This document shows, piece by piece, positions 26,828-36,415 of a DNA stretch of 48,932 bases. Every line of letters begins with the position of its first letter. Position 1 is the stretch's first letter. The DNA is from Gluconobacter kondonii (GTDB lineage Bacteria > Pseudomonadota > Alphaproteobacteria > Acetobacterales > Acetobacteraceae): the NCBI RefSeq assembly GCF_002723995.1, contig NZ_BEWP01000014.1:1-48932 (forward strand). Reading direction: 5' to 3'. The notes under the pieces are model-generated. The model made no database searches. It worked only from the letters and a program-made list of their open reading frames with translations, and was not told the origin of the DNA. The position numbers and the translations under genes were made by a program.

Positions 26828-29800
26828 GCAATGCGATTTTTCATGATACGCGCGTAGAGAGAGGGCAGCACAAGCAGGGTAAGGAGTGTCGAGGAGATCA
26901 GACCACCAATAACGACCGTAGCCAGAGGGCGTTCAACTTCGGCGCCGGCACTGGTTGAGACTGCCATGGGAATGAAACCAAGACTGGCGACCAGAGCTGT
27001 CGCCATGACCGGCCGGAAACGTTCTTCCGCGGCTTCATATGCGGCACGAGCAGCATTCAGGCCCGCCACGCGCAGCGAATTAATGGCGGTGATGAGTACC
27101 ACGCCATTCAGAACCGCCACACCAAACAGCGCAATAAACCCGATCCCCGCGGAGACGCTGAATGGCAGGCCACGCAGAGCGAGGGCCAGGATGCCACCTG
27201 TCGTGGCAACTGGCAGATTGACGAAAACAAGTCCGGCCAGCCAGACGGAATTCAGCGCAATGACAAGCAGGGCAAAAATCAATACCAATGCGATCGGCAC
27301 GACAACTCCCAGACGTGCCATGGCTGATTTCAGGTTCTGGAACTGACCCGCCCACACGATGCGATAACCGGGAGGCATGGTGATTTTTCTGCTGACTGCC
27401 TTCTGTGCTTCGGTAACAAAGGAGCTGAGGTCTCGTCCACGAACATTGGCCTGTACGATCAGACGACGGCGGATATTATCCCGGCTGATACGGGGAGGAC
27501 CGTCCTGTACCGTGACCTCCGCGATTTCTGAAAGCAGGACCGCTCCTCGGCCATCGGCACGGCGTACCCTTAGGCGGGCAATCTGGTCACGTGTGCCTGC
27601 CTGGGCTGGATCGAAACGGACCTGCGTGCTGATCAGGGCGTTACCAACTGTTACGGGCCGTCCAATATGACCACCGACCGCTTCGACCACGTTCAGAAGT
27701 TCCTGCTGGGAAATACCCAGCCGTGCCGCCTTTCGACGATTAATGTCGATATGGATGAAAGAAACGGTACCATCTCCCTGTGGAGCCACGTCGGCCGCAC
27801 CGGGAATGGTTTTCATGATGCTTGCTACCCTGTCCCCCAGACGCGCCAGCGTAGCGAGATCATCCCCATAGATCGAAACGGCAATCTGGGTCCTGACACC
27901 GGACAGGAGGTCATCCATCCGCATCTGCACTGGCTGGCTCCATGACTGCTCCATTCCAGGCAGTTCAGTGCCCAGCACCTGACTCATTGCCGTAACGAGT
28001 CCCTCCTGTGTATGCGCTGTGGTCCACTGTGATGGTGGCTTCAGAAAAATGAAACTGTCTGTCTCGTTAACACCCATCGGATCAGTCGGAATGGCTGATG
28101 TTCCTGTATTGCTGACAACGCTGGTAACCTCGGGAAAGCGACGCAGAATACGCTCCTGAAGGCTAACCTCCTTCAGGGCCTCGGGCAGCGAAATGCTGGG
28201 CAGTCGTGTCGTAGTTACCGTCAGGGCCCCCTCATCGAGAGACGGAATGAATTCGCCACCCAGATGCAGACCGGTCCAGACAGAAAAAGCAAAAATCGCG
28301 AAAGTTGTGCCAAACAAGGTCCGTGGTCGGTTTTCACACCAGTTTAGCATGGGACCATAACCACGACGAAGAAAAGCAACCAGACGGGTATCGTCATGAT
28401 GGTTGGCAGACCTCATCGCCAAAGCCCCAATCACCGGTATCCCGACAATACAGTAAAACAGAGAGGCCAGCAGGGCCATGATGACCGTCTGCGCCATGGG
28501 GCGAAACATTTTTCCCTCGATATCCTGCAATGTCAGGATCGGCAGGTAGACCATCACAATAACAAGAATGCCGAAACTTACGGGACGGAGGACTTCGGTT
28601 GCCGCTGAGACTGCGAGGGAAGCCAGCGGCGTAGTCTGTCCACTGGCCCGGTCACGCGCACGATGGGTCATGAGATTTTCAACCACGACGAGCGAACTGT
28701 CGACGATCATGCCGAAGTCGATGGCGCCGAGGCTGAGCAGATTGGCGGAAATTCCGAACCAGCGCATTCCAGCCATGGCGCAGACGAGCGCAAACGGGAT
28801 GACAGAGGCGATGACCAGGGAGGCCCGCCAGTCACCGATCACCACGATCAGAACACTGATGACCAGGAGTGCTCCAACGACAAGATTTTCCTTTACGGTC
28901 CTGATGGTACTGTCTGTCAGCGTCGAACGCACATAATAAGGCTCAAGCGTCACGCCTTTAGGGAGAGACTGACGAATACCGGGAAGTGCCTCTTCGATGG
29001 CGGCTAAGGTGGTGTCGGAACTCGCTCCCATGCGCATCATGATGACGCCAATGACAACCTCGCCCTGACCATCACGCGTGACGGCCCCCAGTCGTGTTCT
29101 CGGTCCCATGGAAATGTGCCCGACATCCCGCAGGAAAATGGCGGAACCGTTGGTGTTGGTCCGGACGGGAATGGACCCAAAGTCGTCAAGTGAACCGATC
29201 AGGCCGCGTCCGACAACGATTTGCTGTTCTTCACCATGCTCAATCCATCCACCTCCTGATGCGGAGTTATTGCCATCCACCGCTCGGAAAACGTCATCAA
29301 CTGACACACCCAGTGCCATAAGGCGGGCCTGATCGAGAGAGACCTGAAATGTCTGTTCGGCACCGCCGTTCACGTTGACGTCCACGACGCCTGGAACCAG
29401 TTTCAACTGCGGCGCGACAGTCCATGTCATCAGACGGTTCAGATCCATCAGCGAATAACCGTCGCCTTTGATCTGCAACTGCATGATTTCACCAAGGCCT
29501 GTAGCGAGTGGCCCGATATTCACACTGACTCCCGGCACAGATATCGTGCCTCTGGCCTGCTGAATCCGTTCTTCCACACGGGCACGGTCAAGATTGATGT
29601 CCGTCTCATCCGCGAACTGGATGTAAACGACCGAGACTCCTGAACGGGAGACCGACCGGAGATCTGTCATCTCCGGGATGCCGGCCATACTGGCCTCGAT
29701 CGGAAAGGTGATCAGCCGTTCGACTTCTTCCGTAGCGAGGCCCGGAGCAACAACAGAAACGAGCACCTGCCGGGGCGAAATGTCGGGCACGGCTTCCACG

Positions 29801-29922
29801 GGAAGGCCACGCACGATCATACACCCGGCGATGAACGTCAGGCAGATTACCCCAAGGACCAGCCAGCGTCGGGTCTGCAGGGCGGAGAGAACGCTACGCA
29901 TGACGCTCTTAGTCTCCATCAT
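26824..29922 (-). CDS. czcA: Heavy-metal efflux RND permease, CzcA-like (cluster 2)
   Basis: A 1032-residue HME-RND pump, clearly related to but diverged from the cluster 1 protein. PVEAVPDISPRQVLVSV follows TM1, the TM4 motif DFGMIVD is at about 402-408 (divalent-cation group), and GEFIPSLDEGALTVTTTRLP opens the second periplasmic half. It drives metal export by proton antiport in complex with the upstream adaptor and channel. It overlaps the adaptor gene by 14 bases and the regulator by 4. Differences from cluster 1 suggest a different metal range, not a simple duplicate. Confidence 0.92.
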   Translation of the reverse strand: MMETKSVMRSVLSALQTRRWLVLGVICLTFIAGCMIVRGLPVEAVPDISPRQVLVSVVAPGLATEEVERLITFPIEASMAGIPEMTDLRSVSRSGVSVVYIQFADETDINLDRARVEERIQQARGTISVPGVSVNIGPLATGLGEIMQLQIKGDGYSLMDLNRLMTWTVAPQLKLVPGVVDVNVNGGAEQTFQVSLDQARLMALGVSVDDVFRAVDGNNSASGGGWIEHGEEQQIVVGRGLIGSLDDFGSIPVRTNTNGSAIFLRDVGHISMGPRTRLGAVTRDGQGEVVIGVIMMRMGASSDTTLAAIEEALPGIRQSLPKGVTLEPYYVRSTLTDSTIRTVKENLVVGALLVISVLIVVIGDWRASLVIASVIPFALVCAMAGMRWFGISANLLSLGAIDFGMIVDSSLVVVENLMTHRARDRASGQTTPLASLAVSAATEVLRPVSFGILVIVMVYLPILTLQDIEGKMFRPMAQTVIMALLASLFYCIVGIPVIGALAMRSANHHDDTRLVAFLRRGYGPMLNWCENRPRTLFGTTFAIFAFSVWTGLHLGGEFIPSLDEGALTVTTTRLPSISLPEALKEVSLQERILRRFPEVTSVVSNTGTSAIPTDPMGVNETDSFIFLKPPSQWTTAHTQEGLVTAMSQVLGTELPGMEQSWSQPVQMRMDDLLSGVRTQIAVSIYGDDLATLARLGDRVASIMKTIPGAADVAPQGDGTVSFIHIDINRRKAARLGISQQELLNVVEAVGGHIGRPVTVGNALISTQVRFDPAQAGTRDQIARLRVRRADGRGAVLLSEIAEVTVQDGPPRISRDNIRRRLIVQANVRGRDLSSFVTEAQKAVSRKITMPPGYRIVWAGQFQNLKSAMARLGVVVPIALVLIFALLVIALNSVWLAGLVFVNLPVATTGGILALALRGLPFSVSAGIGFIALFGVAVLNGVVLITAINSLRVAGLNAARAAYEAAEERFRPVMATALVASLGFIPMAVSTSAGAEVERPLATVVIGGLISSTLLTLLVLPSLYARIMKNRIA

Positions 29923-31105
29923 TCATATCTGACACCAGCATCACCGCCTTCAGGGCAAATGCGCCTTGCGTTACGATCCGCTCACCTGCGGAGAGGCCAG
30001 AGGTAATGACTTTCTGTCCATTGCCCGTAACACCAACATGCACGTCCTGTGCTCGAAACCGGTTTGGACTCACCGACACAAACACAGTGCTTACGCCGTT
30101 GATTTCTGTGACAGCGTTCTCCGGCACAATGATGCCTGCCGTCTTTTCGCGTGTTGGCAGATGGGTATTGAGGAACATGCCTGGATGAAGACTGCCATCT
30201 GGATTGGGGGCCGTGCTTATGACGCGGACGAGGCCTGTGACCGGATCCGCCATACTCCCTACCGAAGTTATTTTCGATTTCAGTAATGTCGTCCCTGTGT
30301 CCGATGTAAGTTCGGTGGTCTGCTCGCCGCCCTGGATCACCTGAGCAGCATCCTGAGGCAGGATGTCAGAAACAATCCATACCGAGGACATGTCTGTCAG
30401 ACCCATCAGTTCCGTCGCAGGGGAAATGTCGTCGGCCACACCAACGAACACGCTCTGTACTTCCGCTGTGGTCGGCGCAATGATTGACGATGTCTCATCC
30501 AGCGGACCGGTCTGGGCTTTATCTGATTCCGTAACGGAGTTGTATTCTTCTTCAAGTTGATGCTTCAGCGTATCGACATCAGCCTGTCGAGCTATAACGT
30601 CGTCTTTTGCTGCCTGGAATATGGCCAGGCGACGCCTGGTCTCTCCTGCTGCGACTGTTGTGCCTTCCAGTTCATACCCCCGGTGGTAGGCTGACGACGC
30701 ATTCTGAGAGGCCGCATACGCTGTCGCCAGTGCCGCCTGCGCTCTTGTCATTTCAAGGCGGACCAGGTGTAATGAATGATCCTGATAGGTAAGAAGCGTC
30801 TCTCCTTTGTGCACATGCTGACCAGGTACCACAGCAACATTCAGAACTTTACCGGACCCTGCCGGGTGAATACGGACGACATGCCCCGCCTCGGCTGTGA
30901 CGGTTCCCATTGCATCCAGATTTTTTGCGAGTGTACCACTCCTTGCGATCGAGATTACCAGAGCAGAGTTCTTCTGCGCTGCCTCTCCCATTACGACAGT
31001 CGGCGCACTGTCGGCGGCTCGTGCAGGCGACTCAGTAAAGCGAAAAATAATCATGACACAGAGTAAATATTTCCAGTCTTTCATGGAGGCAGATGAAATA
31101 GTCAC
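29909..31105 (-). CDS. czcB: RND periplasmic adaptor, CzcB-like (cluster 2)
   Basis: A 398-residue membrane fusion protein. The start is a GTG at 31105 overlapping the czcC stop (GTGA), with GGAG 7 bases upstream; an ATG 7 codons later is an alternative closer to the signal sequence MKDWKYLLCVMIIFRF. Lipoyl half-motifs lie around HPAGSGKVLNVAVVPGQHVH and the IIAPTTAEVQSVFVG segment. Between them is an Ala/Glu-rich hairpin, followed by the beta-barrel region ending LSAGERIVTQGAFALKA. Confidence 0.88.
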   Translation of the reverse strand: MTISSASMKDWKYLLCVMIIFRFTESPARAADSAPTVVMGEAAQKNSALVISIARSGTLAKNLDAMGTVTAEAGHVVRIHPAGSGKVLNVAVVPGQHVHKGETLLTYQDHSLHLVRLEMTRAQAALATAYAASQNASSAYHRGYELEGTTVAAGETRRRLAIFQAAKDDVIARQADVDTLKHQLEEEYNSVTESDKAQTGPLDETSSIIAPTTAEVQSVFVGVADDISPATELMGLTDMSSVWIVSDILPQDAAQVIQGGEQTTELTSDTGTTLLKSKITSVGSMADPVTGLVRVISTAPNPDGSLHPGMFLNTHLPTREKTAGIIVPENAVTEINGVSTVFVSVSPNRFRAQDVHVGVTGNGQKVITSGLSAGERIVTQGAFALKAVMLVSDMNDGD

Positions 31106-32340
31106 TGGAATTCTCCTGCTGCGATCAATGTTCGTATGATGGCGGCGTGCCAGGCAACTTCTGCCTGATTACGGAGCTGCAAAGCCCTGCTGGCAGCGGA
31201 TCTGGCTCGTAACAGTTCGACCAATGATGTCTCACCGACCTGCCATGATCGATTCATCTCGTTTGCGCGACTGTTCATACTCTCAGCGGACAGAACAGAA
31301 TTTCTGAACATGTCTTTCGTGGCCGTCAGATGAGAAAAAACCTGAGCGAGTTCCTGCCTGACATTGCGGCGGGCCTGCTGCTCCTGATTGATAGCCGCAG
31401 CCAACTTGTTGCGGGCGTCCGTTTCCATGGGGACGTTGCGGACATCGCTGGGAAGCGGGATGGAAACTGTTACCCCCACGCGGTCGTCCCACGGGCTGCC
31501 ATACTGTTTTTCGTGAATTGCAGCGACGCCAACTTCAGGGTTCGGCATGAAGGAGGCTTTGGCGAGATGCACGCCAGCTTCCGCTGTACGCACGGCCTGA
31601 CGGGCGGCTCTGACGCGAGGGTCATTATTTTCGAGAGCTTCGGCAGAGAAGAGTCCGTCATGCGCTAACGCCACATTGTCAAAAGAGAGGATATCGGGGA
31701 CGGTCGGGCGACCCAGCAAGATACGAAGCGCTGAGGTCGCTGTCTCGACCTGCTCTTCGGACTGGGAATATTCATTGGCTGCATTCGCGATTTCAGAAGC
31801 GATGATCTGCTGATCGGCAAGCGTCATCTCTCCGATGTGCTTTCCACGGATTACAGAGGCCCGGATTTTTTCCAGTGTGTCTTTCTGGATGCGTGCGATT
31901 GCCAGTCGGCGCTGAGCCATAACGACGTTGGCTGATGTATCCAGAACTCTCATGGCCACCGCCATTCGTGCCACATGCAGCCGTTCCTGGATGGTAAGCG
32001 CTTCTGCTCTCGCAACTCCCACAGTTGCGCTACCTTGTCCCGGCAGCCAGAGCGGTACAGACACGCCTCCCTGATAGGTTGTGTATCCTTCATTGCTGCC
32101 AATGGCATGATCATCGAAATACTGGCCGGAGACAGTCGGGCCGCCGGCAAACCAGGAACCGGCTGCCTCGGCCCGTGCTGCTGCTGAGCGATAGTTTGTA
32201 TTCAGTTCAGTCCGATCGGGATCGACAGCCCAGGCCGCTTCAACGGCTTGGGAGAATGGGATACTTCCTGCTTTTGCAACTGAAAATGGAACAGAAGAAA
32301 GCAAGATAACCAATACATAATATATATATGGAGTTTCCAT
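31102..32340 (-). CDS. czcC: RND outer-membrane channel, CzcC-like TolC family (cluster 2)
   Basis: The start at 32340 places the signal peptide (METPYIYYVLVILLSSVPFS) at the N-terminus and gives 412 residues; the frame runs on to ATG 32463 without a ribosome site at either. The mature part begins IPFSQAVEAAWAVDPDRTEL and repeats as NNDPRVRAARQAVRTAEAG, the two TolC-family halves. First gene of the five-gene overlapping operon. The upstream 200 bases end at an IS5-group element (32543), so the native promoter may have been altered. Confidence 0.87.
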   Translation of the reverse strand: METPYIYYVLVILLSSVPFSVAKAGSIPFSQAVEAAWAVDPDRTELNTNYRSAAARAEAAGSWFAGGPTVSGQYFDDHAIGSNEGYTTYQGGVSVPLWLPGQGSATVGVARAEALTIQERLHVARMAVAMRVLDTSANVVMAQRRLAIARIQKDTLEKIRASVIRGKHIGEMTLADQQIIASEIANAANEYSQSEEQVETATSALRILLGRPTVPDILSFDNVALAHDGLFSAEALENNDPRVRAARQAVRTAEAGVHLAKASFMPNPEVGVAAIHEKQYGSPWDDRVGVTVSIPLPSDVRNVPMETDARNKLAAAINQEQQARRNVRQELAQVFSHLTATKDMFRNSVLSAESMNSRANEMNRSWQVGETSLVELLRARSAASRALQLRNQAEVAWHAAIIRTLIAAGEFQ

Positions 32341-32542
32341 ATAATGGATTATTTTATTTAATGCAGAACACAAATAAATATAATAACCATCACGATACCG
32401 CATAAAATAATGCCACCCGTACGTATTATCATGCAAAAGAAACTGCGACATGATTGATATCATACCAGATGAAGCTGACAGCTCCCTGAACGACGGCTCT
32501 GAAATGAATACCGCAAAGAATACAAGTTATGAGGGAGCACCT
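32341..32542 (-). promoter_or_regulatory. Leader of czc operon 2 between czcC and the IS5-group copy
   Basis: This 202-base stretch, AT-rich near the gene, should hold the operon promoter on the minus strand. A TATGAT box occurs near 32467-32472 but no convincing -35 partner was found. The outer boundary is the right terminal repeat of IS5-group copy 4. Confidence 0.35.
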
Positions 32543-33833
32543 GGAGGGATCGAAGAACTGTTTGTTGATGCGCTTGTCTGATGATTTTAGTTTTTTAGCG
32601 CTTTGATTGAGGGTTTCCGGGGTGACTTTCGCTCTGCGTTTTGAGCAGATCACGGTCCATCGCCAGTGGGAGGACTACGCGCTCGCGTTCAATCTTTCGA
32701 GGAAAAGGAAGCGGCGCATATTATAGACGATATTGGCAAGGCCGATCCTCATGGTGGCCCGGGTGATACCGACAGTTCGGACGAACAGACCCATTTGCGA
32801 TTTCTGATCGGCAAAGACATGCTCGACACGAGATCGGACCACCGACTTTCCAGCATTCGATTTCTGGATATGCCGGGGCATAGGTTTGAGATGCGGCTTT
32901 TTCCTGTGAACCTTCGAGACAAAGCCCTGCTTGTCCATGAAGTCCTCATTGGCTTTCGAGCGATACGCTGTATCAGCCCAGACGCTTGAGGCCGTATTGG
33001 TTTTATCCAGAAGGCCCTCGCGCAGTCTGGCACCATCACTGGCAGCAGCATCCGTTGTCTTCCATTTCCGGATGAACCGGAACTTCCGGTCGATGGAAAC
33101 ATGGGACTTGTAGCCAAAGAACGGAATGGCGAGGTCCGTGGCTGGGATCGTCCCGTCATCCTGCCGCTTCGCTTTGGTAAACTTCAGTGTCCAGCGCGCA
33201 TGACGGTCCTTATGCGACAGCTTTGCGGGTTTGTCCTGCCAATCTTCAGGAATACGCCCTGCCCGGAGGTCAGCTTTCTCAGCGTTCGTATTGCGCTGCT
33301 TTGGGGCGGCTACCAATGTCGCATCCAGGATCTGGCCGGACCTTGGCAGATAACCGGCGGTCCGCAGAGTGGCATCAAACCGGTCAAACAGTCTTTCAAT
33401 AGCTCCCGCCTGGGCCAGACGCTCACGGAACAGCCAGACCGTTTTGGCATCAGGTACCCGGTCCGACAGTCCCAGACCGAGGAAACGCATGAAGGACAGC
33501 CGGTCGTTGATCAAATATTCCGTTCGCTCGTCGGACAGATTGTTCAGCGTCTGGATCACCAGAATCTTGAACATCAACACGGGATCAAACGGCGGTCGTC
33601 CACCTTTGCTCCCATCTGAATAGGCCAGAGCCTTCTCCAGATCAGGGCGGAACACCTCAAAATCCACAGTCCGGGAAAATGCCTCAAGCTGATCGCCAAG
33701 CCCGCTTAACCGGGCCAGCCGCTCTTCAACATCAAAGAAACCAGGCTGCTTCATCTGCCATCATCCCCAATCAACGCAGGAGAGATGGAATCACAGAGGA
33801 ACCCTCAAATCCAGAAGGTTTTTCGAACCCTCC
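32543..33833 (-). mobile_element. IS5-group element, copy 4, both ends present (1291 bp)
   Basis: The right terminal repeat GGAGGGATCGAAGAAC begins at 32543 and the left repeat (inverted, GTTTTTCGAACCCTCC) ends at 33833. It sits between the czc operon 2 leader and an IS3 remnant. No target duplication is visible (left flank GCACCT, right flank ATCTGC), so one flank has probably been rearranged. Confidence 0.85.
32675..33754 (-). CDS. IS5-group transposase (copy 4)
   Basis: An intact 359-residue DDE transposase (MKQPGFFDVEERLARLSGLG to LNASA) with DATLVAAPK, WADTAYRSK and RVEHVFADQK blocks. It differs from copies 2 and 3 at scattered positions and shares the second type of right end (GAAGAAC) with the fragments near 47690 and 48541. 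Confidence 0.9.
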   Translation of the reverse strand: MKQPGFFDVEERLARLSGLGDQLEAFSRTVDFEVFRPDLEKALAYSDGSKGGRPPFDPVLMFKILVIQTLNNLSDERTEYLINDRLSFMRFLGLGLSDRVPDAKTVWLFRERLAQAGAIERLFDRFDATLRTAGYLPRSGQILDATLVAAPKQRNTNAEKADLRAGRIPEDWQDKPAKLSHKDRHARWTLKFTKAKRQDDGTIPATDLAIPFFGYKSHVSIDRKFRFIRKWKTTDAAASDGARLREGLLDKTNTASSVWADTAYRSKANEDFMDKQGFVSKVHRKKPHLKPMPRHIQKSNAGKSVVRSRVEHVFADQKSQMGLFVRTVGITRATMRIGLANIVYNMRRFLFLERLNASA

Positions 33834-34473
33834 ATCTGCGCCGCCTGGGACATGAAGTGGGGCGCAAGCGGGTCCGGCGGCTCATGGCGATTATGGGTCT
33901 GCGGGCGATCTACCAGAAGCCGCGCACGACAGTGTCGCATCCGGAGCATCGGAAATATCCGTATCTGCTGCGGGATCTGGTCATCGACCGACCCAACCAG
34001 GTCTGGTGTTCCGACATCACATATATCCCCATGAAACGGGGATTTCTCTATCTCGTGGCGATCATGGACTGGTTCACGCGCAAGGTCCTGTCCTGGCGTC
34101 TGTCGAACACGATGGACGCGGAGTTCTGTATCGAGGCGCTACAAGATGCGCTGATGCGCTACGGCACCCCGGAAATTTTCAATACTGACCAGGGCTCACA
34201 ATTCACGACGCCCCGTTTTACCGGGCTCCTGGAAGAGCGTCAGATCCGCATCAGCATGGATGGACGTGGGCGCTGGCTGGATAACGTGTTCATCGAGCGT
34301 CTGTGGCGGTCGCTGAAATACGAATGCGTCTACCTGCACGCCTTTGAGACCGGATCAGAACTTCGAGTGGGGCTCACGAAATGGGTCACCCATTATAACG
34401 GGCAGCGTCCGCACGCAGCACTGGCTGGACGCACGCCCGATGAGGCGTATCATGACGCGCCGACGCCCTCTGG
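33834..34473 (+). pseudogene. IS3-family OrfB remnant, both ends missing
   Basis: Directly after the IS5-group end the frame enters OrfB at LRRLGHEVGRKRVRRLMAIM and stays open through all DDE blocks (SDITYIPM, NTDQGSQFTTPRF, NVFIERLWRSLKYE). Homology ends near 34473 in the DEAYHDAPTPSG region, and the frame then runs into unrelated DNA to a stop at 34522. Start, orfA and both terminal repeats are absent. Confidence 0.85.
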
Positions 34474-34537
34474 ACTGCGTGTCGTTACCACCTATTACCC
34501 ACAGTCCTTCTGCATACGGTAAGAAGGAGTCCGTCTT

Positions 34538-35146
34538 TTGAACCTCGATCGTCAGGATGATCTCATGGCTGGTAAACGTATTCTCATGCTCGCAGGTGAT
34601 TTCGTTGAAGATTACGAAATCATGGTGCCATTCCAGATGCTGCTGATGGTTGGACACAAGGTGGATGTGGTGTCTCCGGGCAAGAAGGCTGGCGAGCAGG
34701 TGGCGACGGCCATCCACGATTTCGAAGGCCATCAGACCTACACCGAAAAGCGTGGCCACAACTTCACGCTCAACGCCACCTATGCAGACACGAAAGCAGA
34801 TGATTACGATGCGCTGGTCATTCCGGGCGGTCGTGCGCCTGAACAGCTCAGCACCGATGAAAGCGTGCTGGACTTGATCCGGGCCTTTGTGACGGCTGAC
34901 AAGCCGATTGCTGCCGTCTGCCATGGCCCGCAGCTTCTCGCTGCTGCCAATGTCATTTCCGGTCGCAAGGTTTCTGCCTATCCCGCCTGTCGTGCTGAAA
35001 TGATCCTTGCAGGCGCAGACTATCAGGCGATTGCGATTGATGGGGCTGTGACGGACGGTAAGCTGGTGACAGCACCAGCATGGCCAGCACACCCGGCCTG
35101 GATCGGCCAGTTCCTTAAGGTTCTGGGCACGAAGATCGAAGCCTGA
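34538..35146 (+). CDS. DJ-1/PfpI-family protein
   Basis: A 202-residue class I glutamine amidotransferase-like protein. The nucleophile elbow is PIAAVCHGPQLLAAANVI with the conserved Cys; the Glu partner is in LAGDFVEDYEIMVPFQML, and VIPGGRAPEQLS is the PGG loop. Members act as chaperones, proteases or deglycases/glyoxalases in carbonyl and heat stress. A TTG start at 34538 with AAGGAG 8 bases upstream is preferred; ATG 34565 with AGGA is possible. It forms a stress-gene run with the RHH protein and Hsp20 downstream. Confidence 0.88.
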   Translation: MNLDRQDDLMAGKRILMLAGDFVEDYEIMVPFQMLLMVGHKVDVVSPGKKAGEQVATAIHDFEGHQTYTEKRGHNFTLNATYADTKADDYDALVIPGGRAPEQLSTDESVLDLIRAFVTADKPIAAVCHGPQLLAAANVISGRKVSAYPACRAEMILAGADYQAIAIDGAVTDGKLVTAPAWPAHPAWIGQFLKVLGTKIEA

Positions 35147-35172
35147 TTGTTATCCGCAGGGAAAGACCCGCC

Positions 35173-35496
35173 ATGTGTGAACTCTACGTCCGCGCCGACC
35201 CGATCTTTTACGAAAGCCGGACACGGTCCCTGCGGATCCATGGTGTCGTCACCACGATCCGGCTGGAGAACATGTTCTGGGATGTCTTGACGGAAATTGC
35301 CGCAGCCGATGGCATGACCGTCAACCAACTCATCACGAAGCTTTCGGATGAAATTCTGGAGCTTCGGGGTGAGCTGCCCAATATGGCGTCTTTTCTGCGG
35401 GTCAGTTGCCTGCGCTATCTGGACCAGGAGCGTCAGATCCAAAGCGTTCCGGGATCTGTGGCTGTTCAGCCCGTTCCGCTGCAAAGGGTCGGTTAA
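35173..35496 (+). CDS. Ribbon-helix-helix domain protein
   Basis: A 107-residue protein. The central segment SLRIHGVVTTIRLENMFWDVLTEIAAADGMTVNQLITKLSDEI fits a one-strand, two-helix RHH_4-type fold (strand, then helices). It is probably a DNA-binding transcription factor, dimeric by family. It lies 26 bases after the PfpI-like gene with AGGGAAAG before the ATG, so it is probably co-transcribed and may regulate it. Confidence 0.75.
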   Translation: MCELYVRADPIFYESRTRSLRIHGVVTTIRLENMFWDVLTEIAAADGMTVNQLITKLSDEILELRGELPNMASFLRVSCLRYLDQERQIQSVPGSVAVQPVPLQRVG

Positions 35497-35528
35497 ACCT
35501 TACTGTCTGAATCAAAAAGCGACCTAGT

Positions 35529-35619
35529 TGTTTAGTCCCGTGGTTTGATGGTGTGGTATTTTCACGAGAGTGGAAGGAAGCCTTATGGGACAGATACGTC
35601 ATGGGAGCGCCACGACCAG
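35529..35619 (+). repeat. IS481-like left-end fragment with transposase start
   Basis: It begins TGTTTAGTCCCGTGGTTTGA, shares about 50 bases with 990-1042, and continues into an ATG at 35585 reading MGQIRHGSATT, the usual N-terminus of an IS481-family transposase. Homology ends by about 35619. The 230 bases that follow, up to the hsp20 ribosome site, hold no gene I can support. Confidence 0.6.
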
Positions 35620-35868
35620 GCCTCCGCCGGAGCGGCACTCAGCATGGTCGCGGCCAGCAACTTCCATCCTATGCTATCAGGCATTGTTCTGGTCCACTCT
35701 AAACACGCGAACGATAGAGGACGCCCAAACCTGCCTTTCTGCATTTTTGATACCTCTTGACACCATGCACGGAGTGCCCAGATTGAATCTGCCGGCCGCC
35801 GAAGGGGTCGGCAGACAGAACTATCAGTTTTGATCTTGTGTCCATGTTGCTCAAAGGAGGATATGGCT

Positions 35869-36351
35869 ATGAGAGCCACCGTTGATTTTGCTCCCCTGTT
35901 CCGTTCGAGCGTGGGCTTTGACAGAATGCTCAATGCCCTTGATCTCGCCAGCCGGATTCCGACGGTCGATAACTGGCCGCCTTACGATATCGTCAAGACC
36001 GGTGACGATGATTATCGGATCGACATGGCGGTTGCCGGACTTGCCGAGGCCGACCTTACGATCACACAGGAGCGCAATACTCTTGTCGTGACAGGACGAA
36101 AGGTACAGGAGCCGCAAAGCGCCGCCGAATATCTCCATCGGGGTATTGCGGGCAGAGAATTCGAACGCCGCTTCGATCTGGCCGAGCATATGAAAGTCAC
36201 CGATGCGCACTTCGAGAACGGACTTCTGTCCATTACTCTGAAACGTGAGATACCCGAAGCGATGAAGCCGCGTCGTATCGCGATTACGTCCTCTACAGCA
36301 CGTGCGGAGGAAGCCATGCCCCAGATCGAGGCGCGGAAAGAGGCAGCCTGA
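35869..36351 (+). CDS. Hsp20/IbpA-family small heat-shock protein
   Basis: A 160-residue alpha-crystallin-domain protein. The start is ATG 35869 because AAAGGAGG ends 8 bases upstream; an ATG two codons earlier is too close. VDNWPPYDIVKTGDDDYRIDMAVAG begins the beta-sandwich, the ERNTLVVTGRK strand follows, and GLLSITLKREIPEAMKPRRI carries the I-x-I-like tail. It holds unfolded proteins for refolding. A GC-rich hairpin follows at 36370-36395. It may be heat- or metal-stress induced. Confidence 0.92.
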   Translation: MRATVDFAPLFRSSVGFDRMLNALDLASRIPTVDNWPPYDIVKTGDDDYRIDMAVAGLAEADLTITQERNTLVVTGRKVQEPQSAAEYLHRGIAGREFERRFDLAEHMKVTDAHFENGLLSITLKREIPEAMKPRRIAITSSTARAEEAMPQIEARKEAA

Positions 36352-36369
36352 TGGCGTGACGAAAACTCT

Positions 36370-36401
36370 CCCCCGGCCACTCATCCGGCCGGGGGGGGGG
36401 G
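36370..36401 (+). terminator. GC-rich hairpin with an 11-G tract
   Basis: CCCCCGGCC (36370-36378) pairs with GGCCGGGGG (36387-36395), and the G run continues to 36401, 11 G in all. No T tract follows, so termination is uncertain. The G run lies 14 bases before the next start codon (36416), where length changes could alter expression. Confidence 0.5.
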
Positions 36402-36415
36402 AATCTCGAAGGGTC

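Noticed and set aside
35583-35933. Minus-strand ORF of 116 codons across the IS481 fragment and the hsp20 start.
   Set aside because: It overlaps the hsp20 coding start and the IS481 tip in antisense. Part of it reads plausibly, but there is no ribosome site and no recognisable domain.
36302-36415. N-terminal extension of the exported-protein ORF into the hsp20 gene.
   Set aside because: The extension overlaps hsp20 in another frame and would bury the signal peptide; the start at 36416 fits better.
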